The notes: generated from the letters alone by a model not told the origin. Shown: positions 44,462 through 53,490, counted from the first letter of the stretch. The stretch: DNA of 64,000 bases from Novosphingobium sp. G106 (GCF_019075875.1 NZ_JAHOOZ010000001.1:2046001-2110000), one strand, 5' to 3'. Numbers and translations are program-made.

Positions 44462-45007
44462 ATGAAAACCCTGGGTATCTGGCGTCACGCCAAGTCCGAT
44501 TGGAACGACCGCAGCGCGCGCGATTTCGACCGGCCGCTCAACGCCCGCGGGCTCAAGGGCGCGGCGATCATGGGCAAGCATATCGCCGGCCAGCCGATCT
44601 ACTGGGAGCGGATCGTCGCCTCACCCGCGGTGCGCGTGGCGCAGACGATCGAGCTCGGCTCGCAGGCTGCGCGGATCAATCCGCAAGTGCGCTGGGACCG
44701 GCGCATCTATCTCGCCAGCTCGGCCACGCTGATCGATCTGCTGCGCGAGCAGGACGGCGATCCGACGACGATCCTGATGGTCGGGCACAATCCGGGGCTC
44801 GAGGACCTGATCTTCGATCTCGTCCCCGACGACGGCAGCAGCCCGCTGCGTGACATCGTCGAGGAGAAATTCCCGACTGCCGCTTTCGCCAAGCTGGAAA
44901 TCGACATCGCCAGCTGGGCCGATCTCGAAGAAGCGAGCGCGCGGCTCGTTCTGCTCACCCGCCCGCGCGATCTCGACGCGGAGCTGGGTCCCGAACCGGT
45001 TAGCTGA
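44462..45007 (+). CDS. SixA-like histidine phosphatase
   Basis: A 181-residue protein of the histidine phosphatase (phosphoglycerate-mutase-like) superfamily. The catalytic RHAKSDW motif (phospho-accepting His at residue 9) opens the protein, and the second His is in VGHNPGLE near 103. It is similar to SixA, which dephosphorylates histidine phosphotransfer domains, but small metabolites are also possible. It starts 10 bases after the helicase stop. Confidence 0.88.
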   Translation: MKTLGIWRHAKSDWNDRSARDFDRPLNARGLKGAAIMGKHIAGQPIYWERIVASPAVRVAQTIELGSQAARINPQVRWDRRIYLASSATLIDLLREQDGDPTTILMVGHNPGLEDLIFDLVPDDGSSPLRDIVEEKFPTAAFAKLEIDIASWADLEEASARLVLLTRPRDLDAELGPEPVS

Positions 45008-45049
45008 ACCCGGCCAGCAAAAAACTAACTACGTAATTATTTGAAGGCC

Positions 45050-45439
45050 TCAAGCGCCTGCAAGAGCCTCTGCAAGGGCAAATCGGATCGCCTGCAACTG
45101 CGAAATCAGGTTCGCAGCGACGGATGGGCTCGCCGGTGCGGTTCGCGATTCGGCGGCCGGCTTTACCTCGCCGCCTTCGATCGCCTGCCGTGCCCCGCGC
45201 AGCGTGTAGCCCTGCTGATGGACCAGCCGATCGATCGTCGCGACCAGGAGCACGTCCTCCGGCCGATAATAGCGCCGACCGCCGCTGCGCTTGATCGGCT
45301 TGAGCATCGGAAACTGTTCTTCCCAATAGCGCAGCACGTGCTGGCGGATATTCAGAGCGGCGGCCACTTCCCCGATCGTACGCAAGGCATCGGGCGCCTT
45401 GCCATCGGAAAACCCCGGGAAAGTGGCCTGTTCCGTCAT
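45050..45439 (-). CDS. MerR-family regulator downstream of ihfA
   Basis: A 129-residue MerR-type protein. The winged helix occupies residues 20-85 ([24 protein letters not shown], then [30 protein letters not shown]). The C-terminal tail is short and has no metal-binding Cys cluster, so a metal sensor is unlikely. Its start overlaps the ihfA stop as ATGA. In alphaproteobacteria a MerR gene after ihfA and fabH is a conserved arrangement; its target is not known here. Confidence 0.9.
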   Translation of the reverse strand: MTEQATFPGFSDGKAPDALRTIGEVAAALNIRQHVLRYWEEQFPMLKPIKRSGGRRYYRPEDVLLVATIDRLVHQQGYTLRGARQAIEGGEVKPAAESRTAPASPSVAANLISQLQAIRFALAEALAGA

Positions 45440-45732
45440 TTTCCGCCAATCCTGTCCTTGAGCATCTGACTGGCGCGGAAGGTCAGCACCCTTCGGGGGG
45501 TGATAGGCACTTCGACGCCGGTCTTCGGATTTCGGCCGATCCTTTCGGCCTTGTCGCGCAGCAGAAAGGTGCCGAAGCCCGAGATCTTGACGTTCTCGCC
45601 CTTGCCCAATGCATCGCACATATGCGTCAATATCGATTCCACCATCGCGAGCGATTCCGCCCGCGAAAGCCCTAGCTTTCGATTAATCGCCTCCGCAATC
45701 GCGGCACGCGTAAGCGTTTCCGTGGAGCGCAT
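45436..45732 (-). CDS. ihfA: Integration host factor alpha subunit
   Basis: A 98-residue DNA-bending protein of the HU/IHF family that pairs with IHF beta and bends DNA at specific sites. Visible features are the helical N-terminal dimer body, [21 protein letters not shown] leading into the beta arm, the intercalating Pro region ([14 protein letters not shown] near residue 75), and a short C-terminal helix. The frame is open upstream, but the ATG at 45732 gives the family length. Genomic context (rpmF-plsX-fabH-ihfA-merR) supports the alpha assignment. Confidence 0.94.
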   Translation of the reverse strand: MRSTETLTRAAIAEAINRKLGLSRAESLAMVESILTHMCDALGKGENVKISGFGTFLLRDKAERIGRNPKTGVEVPITPRRVLTFRASQMLKDRIGGK

Positions 45733-45860
45733 AAAGCCCCTATCCCCATTAACGCGACCCCCGCGCAGTGGAGTAATCGGGATTCCGATAAAAAGCAATG
45801 CACTGGAAGAGTTTGCGGGAATCTACCGAAATGGCGGGTAACCGCTCTGGTTCAGCAAAC

Positions 45861-45875
45861 CCGCCCGAGGGGCGG
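45861..45875 (-). terminator. Short hairpin between fabH and ihfA
   Basis: CCGCCC (45861-45866), loop GAG, GGGCGG (45870-45875). On the minus strand it is followed by GTTTGCTG, so the T-tract is weak. It may attenuate read-through from fabH into ihfA. Confidence 0.3.
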
Positions 45876-45913
45876 ATACGGGCCAAGGATACCGGCCAAG
45901 GTTGGGATCCCGC

Positions 45914-46894
45914 CTAGATCCGGATCAGGCTGGCGCCCCAGGTAAAGCCGCCGCCCATCGCCTCGAGCATGACGAGGTCGCCCTGCTTGATGCGACCATC
46001 ACGGATCGCCGCGTCGAGCGCCAGCGGCACCGATGCGGCCGAGGTGTTGGCGTGCTGGTCCACGGTCATCACCACCTTGTCGGGCGAGAAGCCGAGCTTC
46101 CTGGCCGTAGCATCGAGGATGCGAGCATTGGCCTGGTGCGGTACCAACCAGTCGATCTCTTCGGTCGAGATGCCGGCAGCCTCGACAACTTCGAGCAAAA
46201 CCGACGTGAGATTGGTCACGGCGTGGCGGAAGACCTCGCGGCCCTTCATGCGCAGCTTGCCGACCGTGCCCGTGGTCGACGGCCCGCCGTCGACATAGAG
46301 CAACTGGTTGTGCTGACCATCGGCGTGGAGCTTGGTAGCAAGCACGCCGCGCGGCTGGTTCGACGCCTCGTCCAAAGGTTCTGTCCGCGCTTCGAGGACG
46401 ATCGCGCCGGCGCCATCGCCGAACAGCACGCAGGTCGTCCGGTCCTCCCAGTCGAGGATGCGGCTGAAGGTTTCCGAGCCGATCACCAGCGCCCGGTTGG
46501 CCGCGCCCGAGACGAGCATCGAATCGGCCACGCCGAGCGCGTAGAGGAAGCCCGAGCAAACCGCGGCGACGTCGAAGGCGATGCCGCCGTTGCAGCCCAG
46601 CTCGTTCTGCACGATCGTCGCCGTCGCCGGGAAGGTCTGGTCGGGCGTCGCCGTGGCCAGCACGATCAGATCGATCGACTTGGCGTCGATCCCGGCGGCT
46701 TCGAGCGCACGCTTCGCCGATTCGGTGGCGAGGCTGGATGTGGTTTCATCGGGCGCCGCAACGTGACGGTTGCGGATGCCCGTGCGCTCGACGATCCATT
46801 CGTCGCTGGTATCGACCATGCGCGCCAGTTCTTCGTTGCCAAGCTTGCGGCGCGGCAGTGCGGAACCCGTACCCAGAACGACCGAACGACGCAT
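45914..46894 (-). CDS. fabH: 3-oxoacyl-ACP synthase III
   Basis: Condenses an acyl-CoA (usually acetyl-CoA) with malonyl-ACP to begin type II fatty-acid synthesis. The 326-residue thiolase-fold protein has the full Cys-His-Asn triad: Cys in AAVCSGF near residue 113, His in VPHQAN near 250 and Asn in QHANTSAAS near 280. Start region and length are standard. It is separated from the plsX stop by a one-base overlap, the classic arrangement of lipid initiation genes. Confidence 0.97.
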   Translation of the reverse strand: MRRSVVLGTGSALPRRKLGNEELARMVDTSDEWIVERTGIRNRHVAAPDETTSSLATESAKRALEAAGIDAKSIDLIVLATATPDQTFPATATIVQNELGCNGGIAFDVAAVCSGFLYALGVADSMLVSGAANRALVIGSETFSRILDWEDRTTCVLFGDGAGAIVLEARTEPLDEASNQPRGVLATKLHADGQHNQLLYVDGGPSTTGTVGKLRMKGREVFRHAVTNLTSVLLEVVEAAGISTEEIDWLVPHQANARILDATARKLGFSPDKVVMTVDQHANTSAASVPLALDAAIRDGRIKQGDLVMLEAMGGGFTWGASLIRI

Positions 46895-47976
46895 CAGGCG
46901 GCGTCCCCCGTAGCGGCAGCCCCCGTCTGGGCGCTACGGCGCCGCTTCAGGCTGTCTTCGCCCACGCGGGCAAGGTCGGCAGTAATCCGTTCGGTCACAT
47001 TTTCTTCCAGAAGGCGGGCCGTCACGTGGACGGCATTGGCAACCCCCACGGCATTGGCGCTGCCGTGGCTCTTTACGACGATACCGTTGAGCCCGAGGAA
47101 CACGGCGCCGTTGTGGTTGTTGGGGTCGAGGTGGTGCTTCAGCAGCTCGGTCGCAGGGCGCGACACCAGGAAGCCGAATTTCGAGCGCAGCGAGCTCGAG
47201 AAGCTGCGGCGCAGCAGGTCGGCGACGAAGCGGGCCGTGCCCTCGATCGCCTTGAGCGCGATATTGCCCGAGAAGCCGTCCGAGACGACGACGTCGACCT
47301 CACCGCGGCAGACCTTGTCCGCCTCGATGAAGCCGTCGAACGAAATGGAAAGATCCCTGGCCGCAGCCCTGAGGCGATCCGAGGCCTCACGCAGCTCTTC
47401 GGTACCCTTCATTTCTTCGGTACCGATGTTGAGCAGCCGCACGCGCGGCGCCTCCAGCCCCGTGACGACGCGCGAATAGGCGGCGCCCATGATGGCGAAC
47501 TGGATGAGGTTGCGCGCGTCGCACTCGGTATTGGCGCCGAGGTCGAGCATGACGACGTCGTTGTCGCCGAGCGTCGGCAGCAGGGCGGCGAGCGCAGGAC
47601 GGTCGATGCCGGGCATCGTGCGCAGTGCCAGCTTGGCGATGGCCATGAGCGCGCCTGTGTTGCCCGCGCTGACCGCGGCGCCGGCGTCGCCCGCCTTCAC
47701 CGCGTTGATCGCCATGCCCATCGACGTGGTCTTGGCGCGGCGCAGAGCCTGGCTCGGCTTGTCCTCGCCGCTGATCACGTCGGTCGAATGGAGGATCTCC
47801 GACGCGCCGCGCAGGTTCGGATGATTCTCGAGCGCGGCCTTGATTCGCGTCTCGTCACCGACCAGCAGGAACTTGAAACGGTCATGACGACGGCGCGCCA
47901 GAGCGGCGCCCTCGACCATTACCCGCACGCCCTCGTCCCCGCCCATCGCGTCGACAGCGATACGCGGAAGACTCAT
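46894..47976 (-). CDS. plsX: Phosphate acyltransferase PlsX
   Basis: Converts acyl-ACP and phosphate to acyl-phosphate for phosphatidic acid synthesis at the membrane surface. The 360-residue protein begins IAVDAMGGD, the family hallmark, and contains [14 protein letters not shown] near 104, [11 protein letters not shown] near 145 and [12 protein letters not shown] near 235. The TTG at 47979 is one codon earlier, but the ATG at 47976 is preferred. It lies between rpmF and fabH as in most bacteria. The C-terminal tail is extended and basic. Confidence 0.97.
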   Translation of the reverse strand: MSLPRIAVDAMGGDEGVRVMVEGAALARRRHDRFKFLLVGDETRIKAALENHPNLRGASEILHSTDVISGEDKPSQALRRAKTTSMGMAINAVKAGDAGAAVSAGNTGALMAIAKLALRTMPGIDRPALAALLPTLGDNDVVMLDLGANTECDARNLIQFAIMGAAYSRVVTGLEAPRVRLLNIGTEEMKGTEELREASDRLRAAARDLSISFDGFIEADKVCRGEVDVVVSDGFSGNIALKAIEGTARFVADLLRRSFSSSLRSKFGFLVSRPATELLKHHLDPNNHNGAVFLGLNGIVVKSHGSANAVGVANAVHVTARLLEENVTERITADLARVGEDSLKRRRSAQTGAAATGDAA

Positions 47977-48000
47977 CAAGCGTGTCCCTGACTGACGGGC

Positions 48001-48180
48001 TTAGAGCCCGACCGCGATAATCTCGCGACCGTTGTAGTGACCGCAGGCGTTGCACAGGTTGTGCGGGCGCTTGAGCTCGCCGCAGTTGCCACATTCGTGG
48101 AACGCTTCAACCTTCAGCGCATCATGGCTGCGGCGCATGCCCCGGCGGGACGGGCTGGTTTTTCTCTTAGGGACAGCCAT
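48001..48180 (-). CDS. rpmF: Ribosomal protein L32
   Basis: A 59-residue ribosomal protein, [20 protein letters not shown] at the start, with a zinc-ribbon Cys set in [24 protein letters not shown] order. It is the zinc-binding paralogue type. The DUF177 (yceD) gene that often precedes rpmF is not present immediately upstream. The leader contains a hairpin at 48242-48277. It is the first gene of the rpmF-plsX-fabH block. Confidence 0.97.
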   Translation of the reverse strand: MAVPKRKTSPSRRGMRRSHDALKVEAFHECGNCGELKRPHNLCNACGHYNGREIIAVGL

Positions 48181-48241
48181 TTCGGCACCTGTTCCTGCAA
48201 ATTATTACGTTTTCTGAAGGCCGCCCTAGGCCATGGCTAAC

Positions 48242-48277
48242 CGGCACACAAGCCTGCGTATGCAGACCTTTGTGCCG
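48242..48277. promoter_or_regulatory. Imperfect 36-base hairpin in the rpmF/MAPEG intergenic region
   Basis: Outer arms CGGCACA (48242-48248) and TGTGCCG (48271-48277), inner arms CTGC (48254-48257) and GCAG (48262-48265) around GTAT. It lies about 62 bases before rpmF on the minus strand and 109 bases before the MAPEG gene on the plus strand. It could be a leader element or an operator. Confidence 0.4.
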
Positions 48278-48385
48278 CAACCGGGTCCGGCGACAGCGAA
48301 GGCGCGCCTATAGCGATTTCCGCGTGCGTTGCAAGCACTGTGGCGCTAGCCAGCGCGGGAGACTGAAAACGGGGAGGAATACCGA

Positions 48386-48778
48386 GTGCTGCTTCCGACA
48401 ACTTTGTGCCTGGCCGCCGCGGCCGCAGTTATCAACATCTGGATTTCGATGCGCGTGGGACGTGTACGCCATGCGGTCAAGGTATCGGTGGGTGATGGTG
48501 GCGACGAGGCGCTCGTGCGCCGGATGCGGGCCCATGCCAACTTCATCGAGAACACGCCGCTGACGCTGATCCTGATCGCCGCGATCGATCTTTCGGGCAA
48601 AGGCGCGGCCTGGCTGGCGATCGTTGGAGCCATCTACATGCTCGGCCGCGTCTGCCATGCGCTGGGCATGGACGGCGGTTCGATGCAGGCACTGCGCGGC
48701 GCGGGCACGGCGATCACCATGCTCACTCAGCTAGGCCTGGCGATCGTGGCAGTGCTGATCGCGCTCGGGCACCTCTAG
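48386..48778 (+). CDS. MAPEG-family membrane protein
   Basis: A 130-residue integral membrane protein of the MAPEG superfamily with four predicted helices (about residues 2-20, 55-72, 75-92 and 105-126). Conserved elements are RMRAHANFIENTPLTLILI near 46-64 and GRVCHALGMD near 86. Eukaryotic relatives are microsomal glutathione transferases; bacterial activity is usually untested. A GGAGG site precedes the GTG start. It is divergent from rpmF. Confidence 0.85.
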   Translation: MLLPTTLCLAAAAAVINIWISMRVGRVRHAVKVSVGDGGDEALVRRMRAHANFIENTPLTLILIAAIDLSGKGAAWLAIVGAIYMLGRVCHALGMDGGSMQALRGAGTAITMLTQLGLAIVAVLIALGHL

Positions 48779-48787
48779 CCCCAGGAA

Positions 48788-49462
48788 TCAACCAAAGCGC
48801 GCGTCCGCCACGAAAGGATTGGTCCGCCGCTCCTGACCGAAGGTGCTCGTCGGCCCATGGCCGGGCACGAAAGTCACCTCGTCGCCCAGCGGCCAGAGGC
48901 GCTGGGTGATCGAATCGAGCAGGTCCTGGTGGTTGCCCTGCGGGAAATCGGTGCGGCCGATCGAGCCGGCAAACAGCACGTCGCCCACCATCGCCACCTG
49001 CGACGGTGCATGGTGGAACACGACATGGCCCGGCGTGTGTCCCGGGCAATGGACGACGTCGAAGGTCAGTTCGCCCACGGTCACCTGATCGCCCCCATTG
49101 AGCCAGCGGTCGGGCTCGAAGCTCTCGCCGGGCAGGCCGAAGCGCATCGACGAATCGTCGAGCCCCTCGATCCAGAAGCGGTCGCCCTGGTGCGGCCCCT
49201 CGATCGGCACGCCCATCTCCTTCGCCAGGACACCGGCCTGGCCGCAGTGGTCCATATGGCCGTGGGTGACGAGGATCTTCTCGAGCGTGACCCCGGTCTT
49301 CTCGAGCGCCAGCTTGAGCTTGTCGAGATCCCCGCCCGGGTCGACGAAAGCACCGCGCATGGTCTTGGTGCACCAGACCAGCGAGCAGTTCTGCTCGAAA
49401 GCGGTGACGGGAACAATGGCGACGCGCATCGGCGGGCCGGATTCTGGGGCAGTTTCGGTCAT
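48788..49462 (-). CDS. Metallo-beta-lactamase-fold hydrolase, glyoxalase II-like
   Basis: A 224-residue MBL-fold enzyme with a complete di-metal site: THGHMDHCG near residue 66, HCPGHTPGH near 138 (ligand His), an Asp in GDVLFAGSIGRTDFP near 162 and a C-terminal PGHGPTS near 200. The GSIGRTDFPQGNH stretch is typical of the YcbL/glyoxalase II-type subgroup that hydrolyses thioesters such as S-lactoylglutathione. It is convergent with the MAPEG gene across nine bases. Confidence 0.9.
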   Translation of the reverse strand: MTETAPESGPPMRVAIVPVTAFEQNCSLVWCTKTMRGAFVDPGGDLDKLKLALEKTGVTLEKILVTHGHMDHCGQAGVLAKEMGVPIEGPHQGDRFWIEGLDDSSMRFGLPGESFEPDRWLNGGDQVTVGELTFDVVHCPGHTPGHVVFHHAPSQVAMVGDVLFAGSIGRTDFPQGNHQDLLDSITQRLWPLGDEVTFVPGHGPTSTFGQERRTNPFVADARFG

Positions 49463-49515
49463 GCGCCGGAGATGGCGGCGGATCGGCCCAGAATCAATCC
49501 TACTATCAATCCTTA

Positions 49516-50145
49516 CTATAGCCGCCCGCCCTTCCAGACGACACGGCCGACCACATCGACATCGCGAGGCGTGAGTTCGATCGGATCATAGGCCGGATTA
49601 TCGCTCTTGAGCACGATCAGCCCCGGCCGCCCGGTTTCCAGCCGCTTGACCAACAGCGCCCCGTCGACGCGCACGACGTGGATGCCGTCGCGCAAGGGGC
49701 GCGGAGCGCTGTCGACGAGGATCTCGTCGCCGTCGCGCAGCACCGGTTCCATCGAATCGCCGTCGACCGAGATCGCCGACAACCCTCGCGGGTCGAGGCC
49801 CTGCCGGCGCAGCCAGGCACGGCCGAAGCGGAAAGCGCCGATCGGCTGCTCATCTTGCGCCAGCGCACCCGGTCCGGCCGAAGCGCCGAGCGCGAGGCGT
49901 GGAACATCAATCCAGTCCATATTGGAGGATTTTTCCTCCGATGCGCCAAGCTCCCCCTCGCTCACGCCGAAGAAGCGCGCCAGCGTCGCCCGGTCCCCTT
50001 CCTCGAGCTTGCGCGGGCTACCCTTGCGCACGAACTGCTGCAAATAGGCCGAATTCCGGCCGATCAGCGCCGAAAGCTGCGCGAGACTCACGCCCCGTTC
50101 GGCGGACAATTCGAGCAGACGCTCGCGCGGATCGGATGCGGCCAT
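49516..50145 (-). CDS. LexA-like repressor (XRE helix-turn-helix plus S24 peptidase)
   Basis: A 209-residue repressor. The N-terminal helix-turn-helix (residues 8-60, SLAQLSALIGRNSAYLQQF) is followed by an S24 domain with Ser131 in DGDSMEP and Lys167 in LLVKRLE, the Ser-Lys dyad of self-cleaving repressors. An Ala90-Gly91 pair in LGASAGPG is a candidate cleavage site. It resembles phage C2-type repressors and accessory LexA paralogues. It faces two small rightward genes across a palindrome-rich spacer, like a repressor/cro switch, but no phage genes lie nearby. Response to RecA filament is inferred, not shown. Confidence 0.88.
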   Translation of the reverse strand: MAASDPRERLLELSAERGVSLAQLSALIGRNSAYLQQFVRKGSPRKLEEGDRATLARFFGVSEGELGASEEKSSNMDWIDVPRLALGASAGPGALAQDEQPIGAFRFGRAWLRRQGLDPRGLSAISVDGDSMEPVLRDGDEILVDSAPRPLRDGIHVVRVDGALLVKRLETGRPGLIVLKSDNPAYDPIELTPRDVDVVGRVVWKGGRL

Positions 50146-50150
50146 ATGAC

Positions 50151-50186
50151 AATCCTATACGTAGGATTTTTCCTAGACAAGTAGGA
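50151..50186. promoter_or_regulatory. Operator cluster of the S24 repressor
   Basis: Two adjacent inverted repeats with the half-site TCCTA/TAGGA: AATCCTA-TACG-TAGGATT at 50151-50168 and TCCTA-GACAAG-TAGGA at 50171-50186. A further TAGGA lies at 50203. The site begins six bases before the repressor start on one side and lies about 60 bases from the small HTH gene on the other, as expected for autoregulation of a divergent switch. Confidence 0.65.
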
Positions 50187-50243
50187 TTTCAATTGGAACA
50201 TTATAGGAACATTGATTCGCCGCTTTGGCCATGGGGAGATGTC

Positions 50244-50429
50244 ATGCTGCTGCGCCAGATCGAGAAGTTCCTGCGCGAAACCGGGATGCCGTGGACCAAG
50301 TTTGGCCGCCTCGCCGCCCACGATCCGCGCTTCGTCGAGGATCTTCGCAACGGCCGCACGCCCCGTCCGCAGACCGAGGCACGCATCGTCCGGTTCATCG
50401 CGACCTATCGGGAGACAAACCATGCGTAG
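50244..50429 (+). CDS. Small helix-turn-helix-like protein divergent from the S24 repressor
   Basis: A 61-residue protein, all-helical by eye. It begins MLLRQIEKFLRETGMPWTKF and continues with GRLAAHDPRFVEDLRNGRTPRP, which looks like a small DNA-binding helix-turn-helix with a second basic helix (EARIVRFIATYRE). It has no recognised family. A GGGGAG site lies six bases before the ATG. It overlaps the next gene by eight bases. Its position mirrors cro-type or anti-repressor genes next to self-cleaving repressors. Confidence 0.6.
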   Translation: MLLRQIEKFLRETGMPWTKFGRLAAHDPRFVEDLRNGRTPRPQTEARIVRFIATYRETNHA

Positions 50430-50757
50430 CAACATCCCCGGCCTGCGCCGCCCGTGGCGCGTCCTGCTCTCGGCCGTGACCGATCTCGCCGGCGGCAAGG
50501 CCGAACTGCAGCGCCACGTAGAACGCCCCTGGGCCAGCGTCACCTTCGCGGGCACCCGCCACACGATCGTCCTGGCCTTCACCGGCGAGGACGCGGTGGC
50601 GGCCGGCGATGCCTTTATGAACGCCCTGCCCGAGCACGAGTTCACGATCCCGCGGCAATTGGTCGCGGACGCGGCGGTGGTGTCGGTCGAGCAGACAATG
50701 CTCCCGCAGCCGAAGCTCACAGTGGAGATCGAATTGCTGCTGCTGGAGGACAGCTAA
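50422..50757 (+). CDS. Conserved-looking protein of unknown function, coupled to the small HTH gene
   Basis: A 111-residue cytoplasmic protein with mixed alpha/beta character: two beta segments (ASVTFAGTRHTIVLAFTG near residues 38-55), a helix (EDAVAAGDAFMNAL) and two more strands near the acidic C-terminus (LTVEIELLLLEDS). There is no signal peptide or metal motif, and no family was recognised. It overlaps the HTH gene and ends at a strong hairpin, so these two genes form a complete short operon under the S24 repressor operators. Confidence 0.6.
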   Translation: MRSNIPGLRRPWRVLLSAVTDLAGGKAELQRHVERPWASVTFAGTRHTIVLAFTGEDAVAAGDAFMNALPEHEFTIPRQLVADAAVVSVEQTMLPQPKLTVEIELLLLEDS

Positions 50758-50784
50758 CCTTCTCCCGCCAGGCGGGAGAAGGTT
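50756..50784. terminator. Bidirectional terminator hairpin
   Basis: Perfect 14-base arms AACCTTCTCCCGCC (50756-50769) and GGCGGGAGAAGGTT (50771-50784) around one A, between the convergent small operon and the ThDP enzyme gene. No long T-tract follows. Confidence 0.75.
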
Positions 50785-50791
50785 ACTTCCA

Positions 50792-52468
50792 TCAAAGCGC
50801 CTTCGACAGCGCCTTGATGTCCTTGTTCAGGATCTGGTCGTTCTCCGAATAGTCGACCGGGCAATCGATCAGGTGAACGCCCGGCGTGTCGCGGCAATGC
50901 GCGATCAGTTCGCGCAAATGCGCAGCGCTTTCCACGCGGTAGCCGTTGGCACCGTAGCTTTCGGCGTACTTCACGAAATCCGGGTTGCCGTAGGTTAGCC
51001 CCCAGTCCTCGAAGCCCATGTTTGCCTGCTTCCAGCGGATCATGCCGTAGGAGTTGTCGTTGAGGATCAGCACCGTGATGTTGAGCTTCAGGCGGACCGC
51101 GGTCTCCATTTCCTGGCTGTTCATCATGAAGCCGCCGTCGCCGCAGATCGCCATGACCTTGCGGTCGGGATAGACCATCGCCGAGGCCATGGCCGAGGGT
51201 AGCCCCGCCCCCATCGTCGCCAGCGCATTGTCGAGCAGCACGGTGTTGGGCTTGCAGGCGGTATAGCCGCGCGCGAACCAGATCTTGTAGACGCCGTTGT
51301 CGAGGCAGATGATGCCGTTGTCGGGCATGGCATCGCGGACCTGCTGGACCAGATGCGGCGGGAAGATCGGGAAGCGCTCGTCGCTCGCCAGCTTGGCCGT
51401 GTGCTCGATCTCGGCCTTGCGGTAGGCGAGCATGTGGTCGACCTTCCAGGCCGAGGAAGGCTCGATGACTTCCTTCATCTGCCAGACGGCGTTGGCGATG
51501 TCGCCGATCACCTCGATATGCGGGAAATAGACGGGATCGACTTCGGCCGTCTTGGTCGACATGTGGATCACCGTCGGCCCTGGCCCTTCCAGCCCTTCGT
51601 TGCGCATGAAGAACGGCGGCTTCTCGATCACGTCGTGGCCGATGTTGACGATGCAGTCCGACGATTCGATCGCGCGGTGGCAGAAGTCGCCCGCCGACAG
51701 CGCCGCGCAGCCGAGGAACTTCGGGTGCCGCTCGTCGATCACGCCCTTGCCCAGTTGGGTGGTGATGAAGGGGATGCCGGTCTTCTCGATGAACTCGAGC
51801 AGCATCTTGGAGGTCATCGTGCGGTTGGCGCCCGCGCCGATCACGAGGACCGGCGACTTGGCGCTCTGGATCGCATCGACCGCCTGACGGATCGACTTCA
51901 CGTCGGCGGTCGGCCGGCGCACGGTGCTGCGCTTCAGCGGCACGGCCTCGGTATGCTCGTCTGCGATGTCCTCGGGCAGCTCGATATGGGTGGCGCCCGG
52001 CTTCTCTTCCTCGGCCAGGCGATAGGCTTCGCGCAGGCGGCTCGGGATATTGTCCGACGAGGCCATCTGGTGGGTGAACTTCGTGATCGGCGCCATCATC
52101 GAGACGACGTCGAGGATCTGGAAGCGGCCCTGCTTCGATTTCTTGATCGGCTTCTGGCCGGTGATCATCAGCATGGGCATACCGCCGAGCGTGGCATAGG
52201 CGGCGGCGGTGACGAAGTTCGTCGCGCCCGGCCCCAAGGTGGCGATGCAGACACCGGTCTTGCCGGTGTGGCGGCCATAGGTCGCGGCCATGAAGCCGGC
52301 GCCCTGCTCGTGACGGGTAAGGATCAACTTGATCTTCTTCGAGCGCGACAGCGAGTCGAGGAAATCGAGGTTCTCCTCACCCGGCACGCCGAAGATATAT
52401 TCGCAGCCCTCTTCCTCGAGGCACTCGATAAAGAGATCCGAAGCCTTCTTGCCAGCACCGTCGGCCAT
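50792..52468 (-). CDS. Acetolactate synthase-like ThDP enzyme
   Basis: A 558-residue thiamine-diphosphate enzyme. N-terminal PYR domain with the catalytic Glu in LTRHEQGAGFMAATYGR near residue 53, a central Rossmann domain, and a C-terminal PP domain with the ThDP motif GDGGFMMNSQEMET ending near LNDNSYG. It resembles stand-alone AlsS-type and related 2-oxoacid carboligases more than the regulated IlvB, and no small regulatory subunit gene follows. It is probably involved in carboligation or decarboxylation of pyruvate-like acids. Followed on the same strand upstream by the 2-hydroxyacid dehydrogenase. Confidence 0.85.
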   Translation of the reverse strand: MADGAGKKASDLFIECLEEEGCEYIFGVPGEENLDFLDSLSRSKKIKLILTRHEQGAGFMAATYGRHTGKTGVCIATLGPGATNFVTAAAYATLGGMPMLMITGQKPIKKSKQGRFQILDVVSMMAPITKFTHQMASSDNIPSRLREAYRLAEEEKPGATHIELPEDIADEHTEAVPLKRSTVRRPTADVKSIRQAVDAIQSAKSPVLVIGAGANRTMTSKMLLEFIEKTGIPFITTQLGKGVIDERHPKFLGCAALSAGDFCHRAIESSDCIVNIGHDVIEKPPFFMRNEGLEGPGPTVIHMSTKTAEVDPVYFPHIEVIGDIANAVWQMKEVIEPSSAWKVDHMLAYRKAEIEHTAKLASDERFPIFPPHLVQQVRDAMPDNGIICLDNGVYKIWFARGYTACKPNTVLLDNALATMGAGLPSAMASAMVYPDRKVMAICGDGGFMMNSQEMETAVRLKLNITVLILNDNSYGMIRWKQANMGFEDWGLTYGNPDFVKYAESYGANGYRVESAAHLRELIAHCRDTPGVHLIDCPVDYSENDQILNKDIKALSKAL

Positions 52469-52545
52469 ATCATGAAACCCCCACCTGATTTGCCCAAGAG
52501 CTATCAGGAGAAGCCTGCCAAGTCATCAACTCGTAGGCATTCAAT

Positions 52546-53490
52546 TCAATAGCCAAGACCGAGATCGACTGCGTGCTCCAGCGGCTCGCCCTTGCGATAG
52601 CGCTCGAGGTTGTCGAGGAACCGCTCGGCCCCGCGCTGGACCAGCTTGGTCTGCGAGCGGCCCGACAGGTGCATCGAGATGTGGACGTTGTCGAAGTCCC
52701 ATAGCGGATGGTCCGCCGGCAACGGTTCGGGATCGGTCACGTCGAGAAAGGCGGCGCCCAGCCGGCCTTCGCGCAAGGTGCCGAGTAGCGCCTCGGTGTC
52801 GATGACGAAGCCGCGCGAGAAGTTCATGATCGCCGCACCGGGCTTCATCGCGGCGAACTCGGCCGAGCCGATCAGCCCCGTAGTTTCTGAAGTCGATGCC
52901 ACGGCGACGATCACCCAGTCGAAATCGCCGAGCCGGCCGCGCCATTCGTCCGGACCGAGGATGCCGGGCCCCGGCGTGCGGCGCATCATCGTCACTTCGA
53001 CGCCGAACGAGCCCAGCAGGTTCTGGATGCGCCCGCCGATCCCGCCCGCGCCGAGGATCAGCACCTTGCTGTCGTAGATCTCGCCCTTGCCGGGCGCGTC
53101 GTGCAGCCATTCGTGCCGGTCCTGCGCGCGCACTACAGCGCGGTAGTTCTTGGCGATCGTCAGCATGCCCATCACGGCATATTCGGCGATCGTGATCGAG
53201 TTGAGCCCGGCCCCGTTGGTCAAGGTGATGCTACGCTCGCGCAGGAGGTCCATCGGGAAGACCTCCACCCCGGCCCCGACGGTGTTGATCCACTTGAGCC
53301 GGGTAGAGGCCCGCAGCGCCTCTCTGACGGCATTGAACTCCCAGGCATCGTACCAGCCGATCTCCGCTTCGGGCGCGAGTGCGAGCAGTTCCTCGGCGCC
53401 GGCAAACCAGCGCGGCTCGACCCAGTCGGGCAGGCGCGATTCGAGCAAAGGGCGGGCCATGGCGTTCAGTAGGGCAACGGTCTTGGTCAT
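52546..53490 (-). CDS. D-isomer-specific 2-hydroxyacid dehydrogenase
   Basis: A 314-residue NAD(P)-dependent dehydrogenase. The nucleotide-binding loop GAGGIGGRIQ is near residue 140. The catalytic Arg is in NFSRGFVID near 225, the Glu in DVTDPEPL near 253 and the His in HISMHLSGRS near 275. The catalytic domain is of glyoxylate/hydroxypyruvate reductase type. An apparent fusion to an upstream secreted protein is a frameshift artefact. The ATG at 53490 overlaps the corrected stop of the DUF3828-like gene as ATGA. Confidence 0.9.
   Translation of the reverse strand: MTKTVALLNAMARPLLESRLPDWVEPRWFAGAEELLALAPEAEIGWYDAWEFNAVREALRASTRLKWINTVGAGVEVFPMDLLRERSITLTNGAGLNSITIAEYAVMGMLTIAKNYRAVVRAQDRHEWLHDAPGKGEIYDSKVLILGAGGIGGRIQNLLGSFGVEVTMMRRTPGPGILGPDEWRGRLGDFDWVIVAVASTSETTGLIGSAEFAAMKPGAAIMNFSRGFVIDTEALLGTLREGRLGAAFLDVTDPEPLPADHPLWDFDNVHISMHLSGRSQTKLVQRGAERFLDNLERYRKGEPLEHAVDLGLGY

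Noticed and set aside
49921..49940. Palindrome GGAGGATTTTTCCTCC inside the S24 repressor gene
   Set aside because: It is coding for EEKSSN and does not share the spacing of the TCCTA/TAGGA sites in the promoter. It is probably chance.
49516..50757. A prophage around the S24 repressor
   Set aside because: No integrase, terminase, portal or other phage gene is present within 10 kb, and flanking genes are chromosomal metabolic genes.
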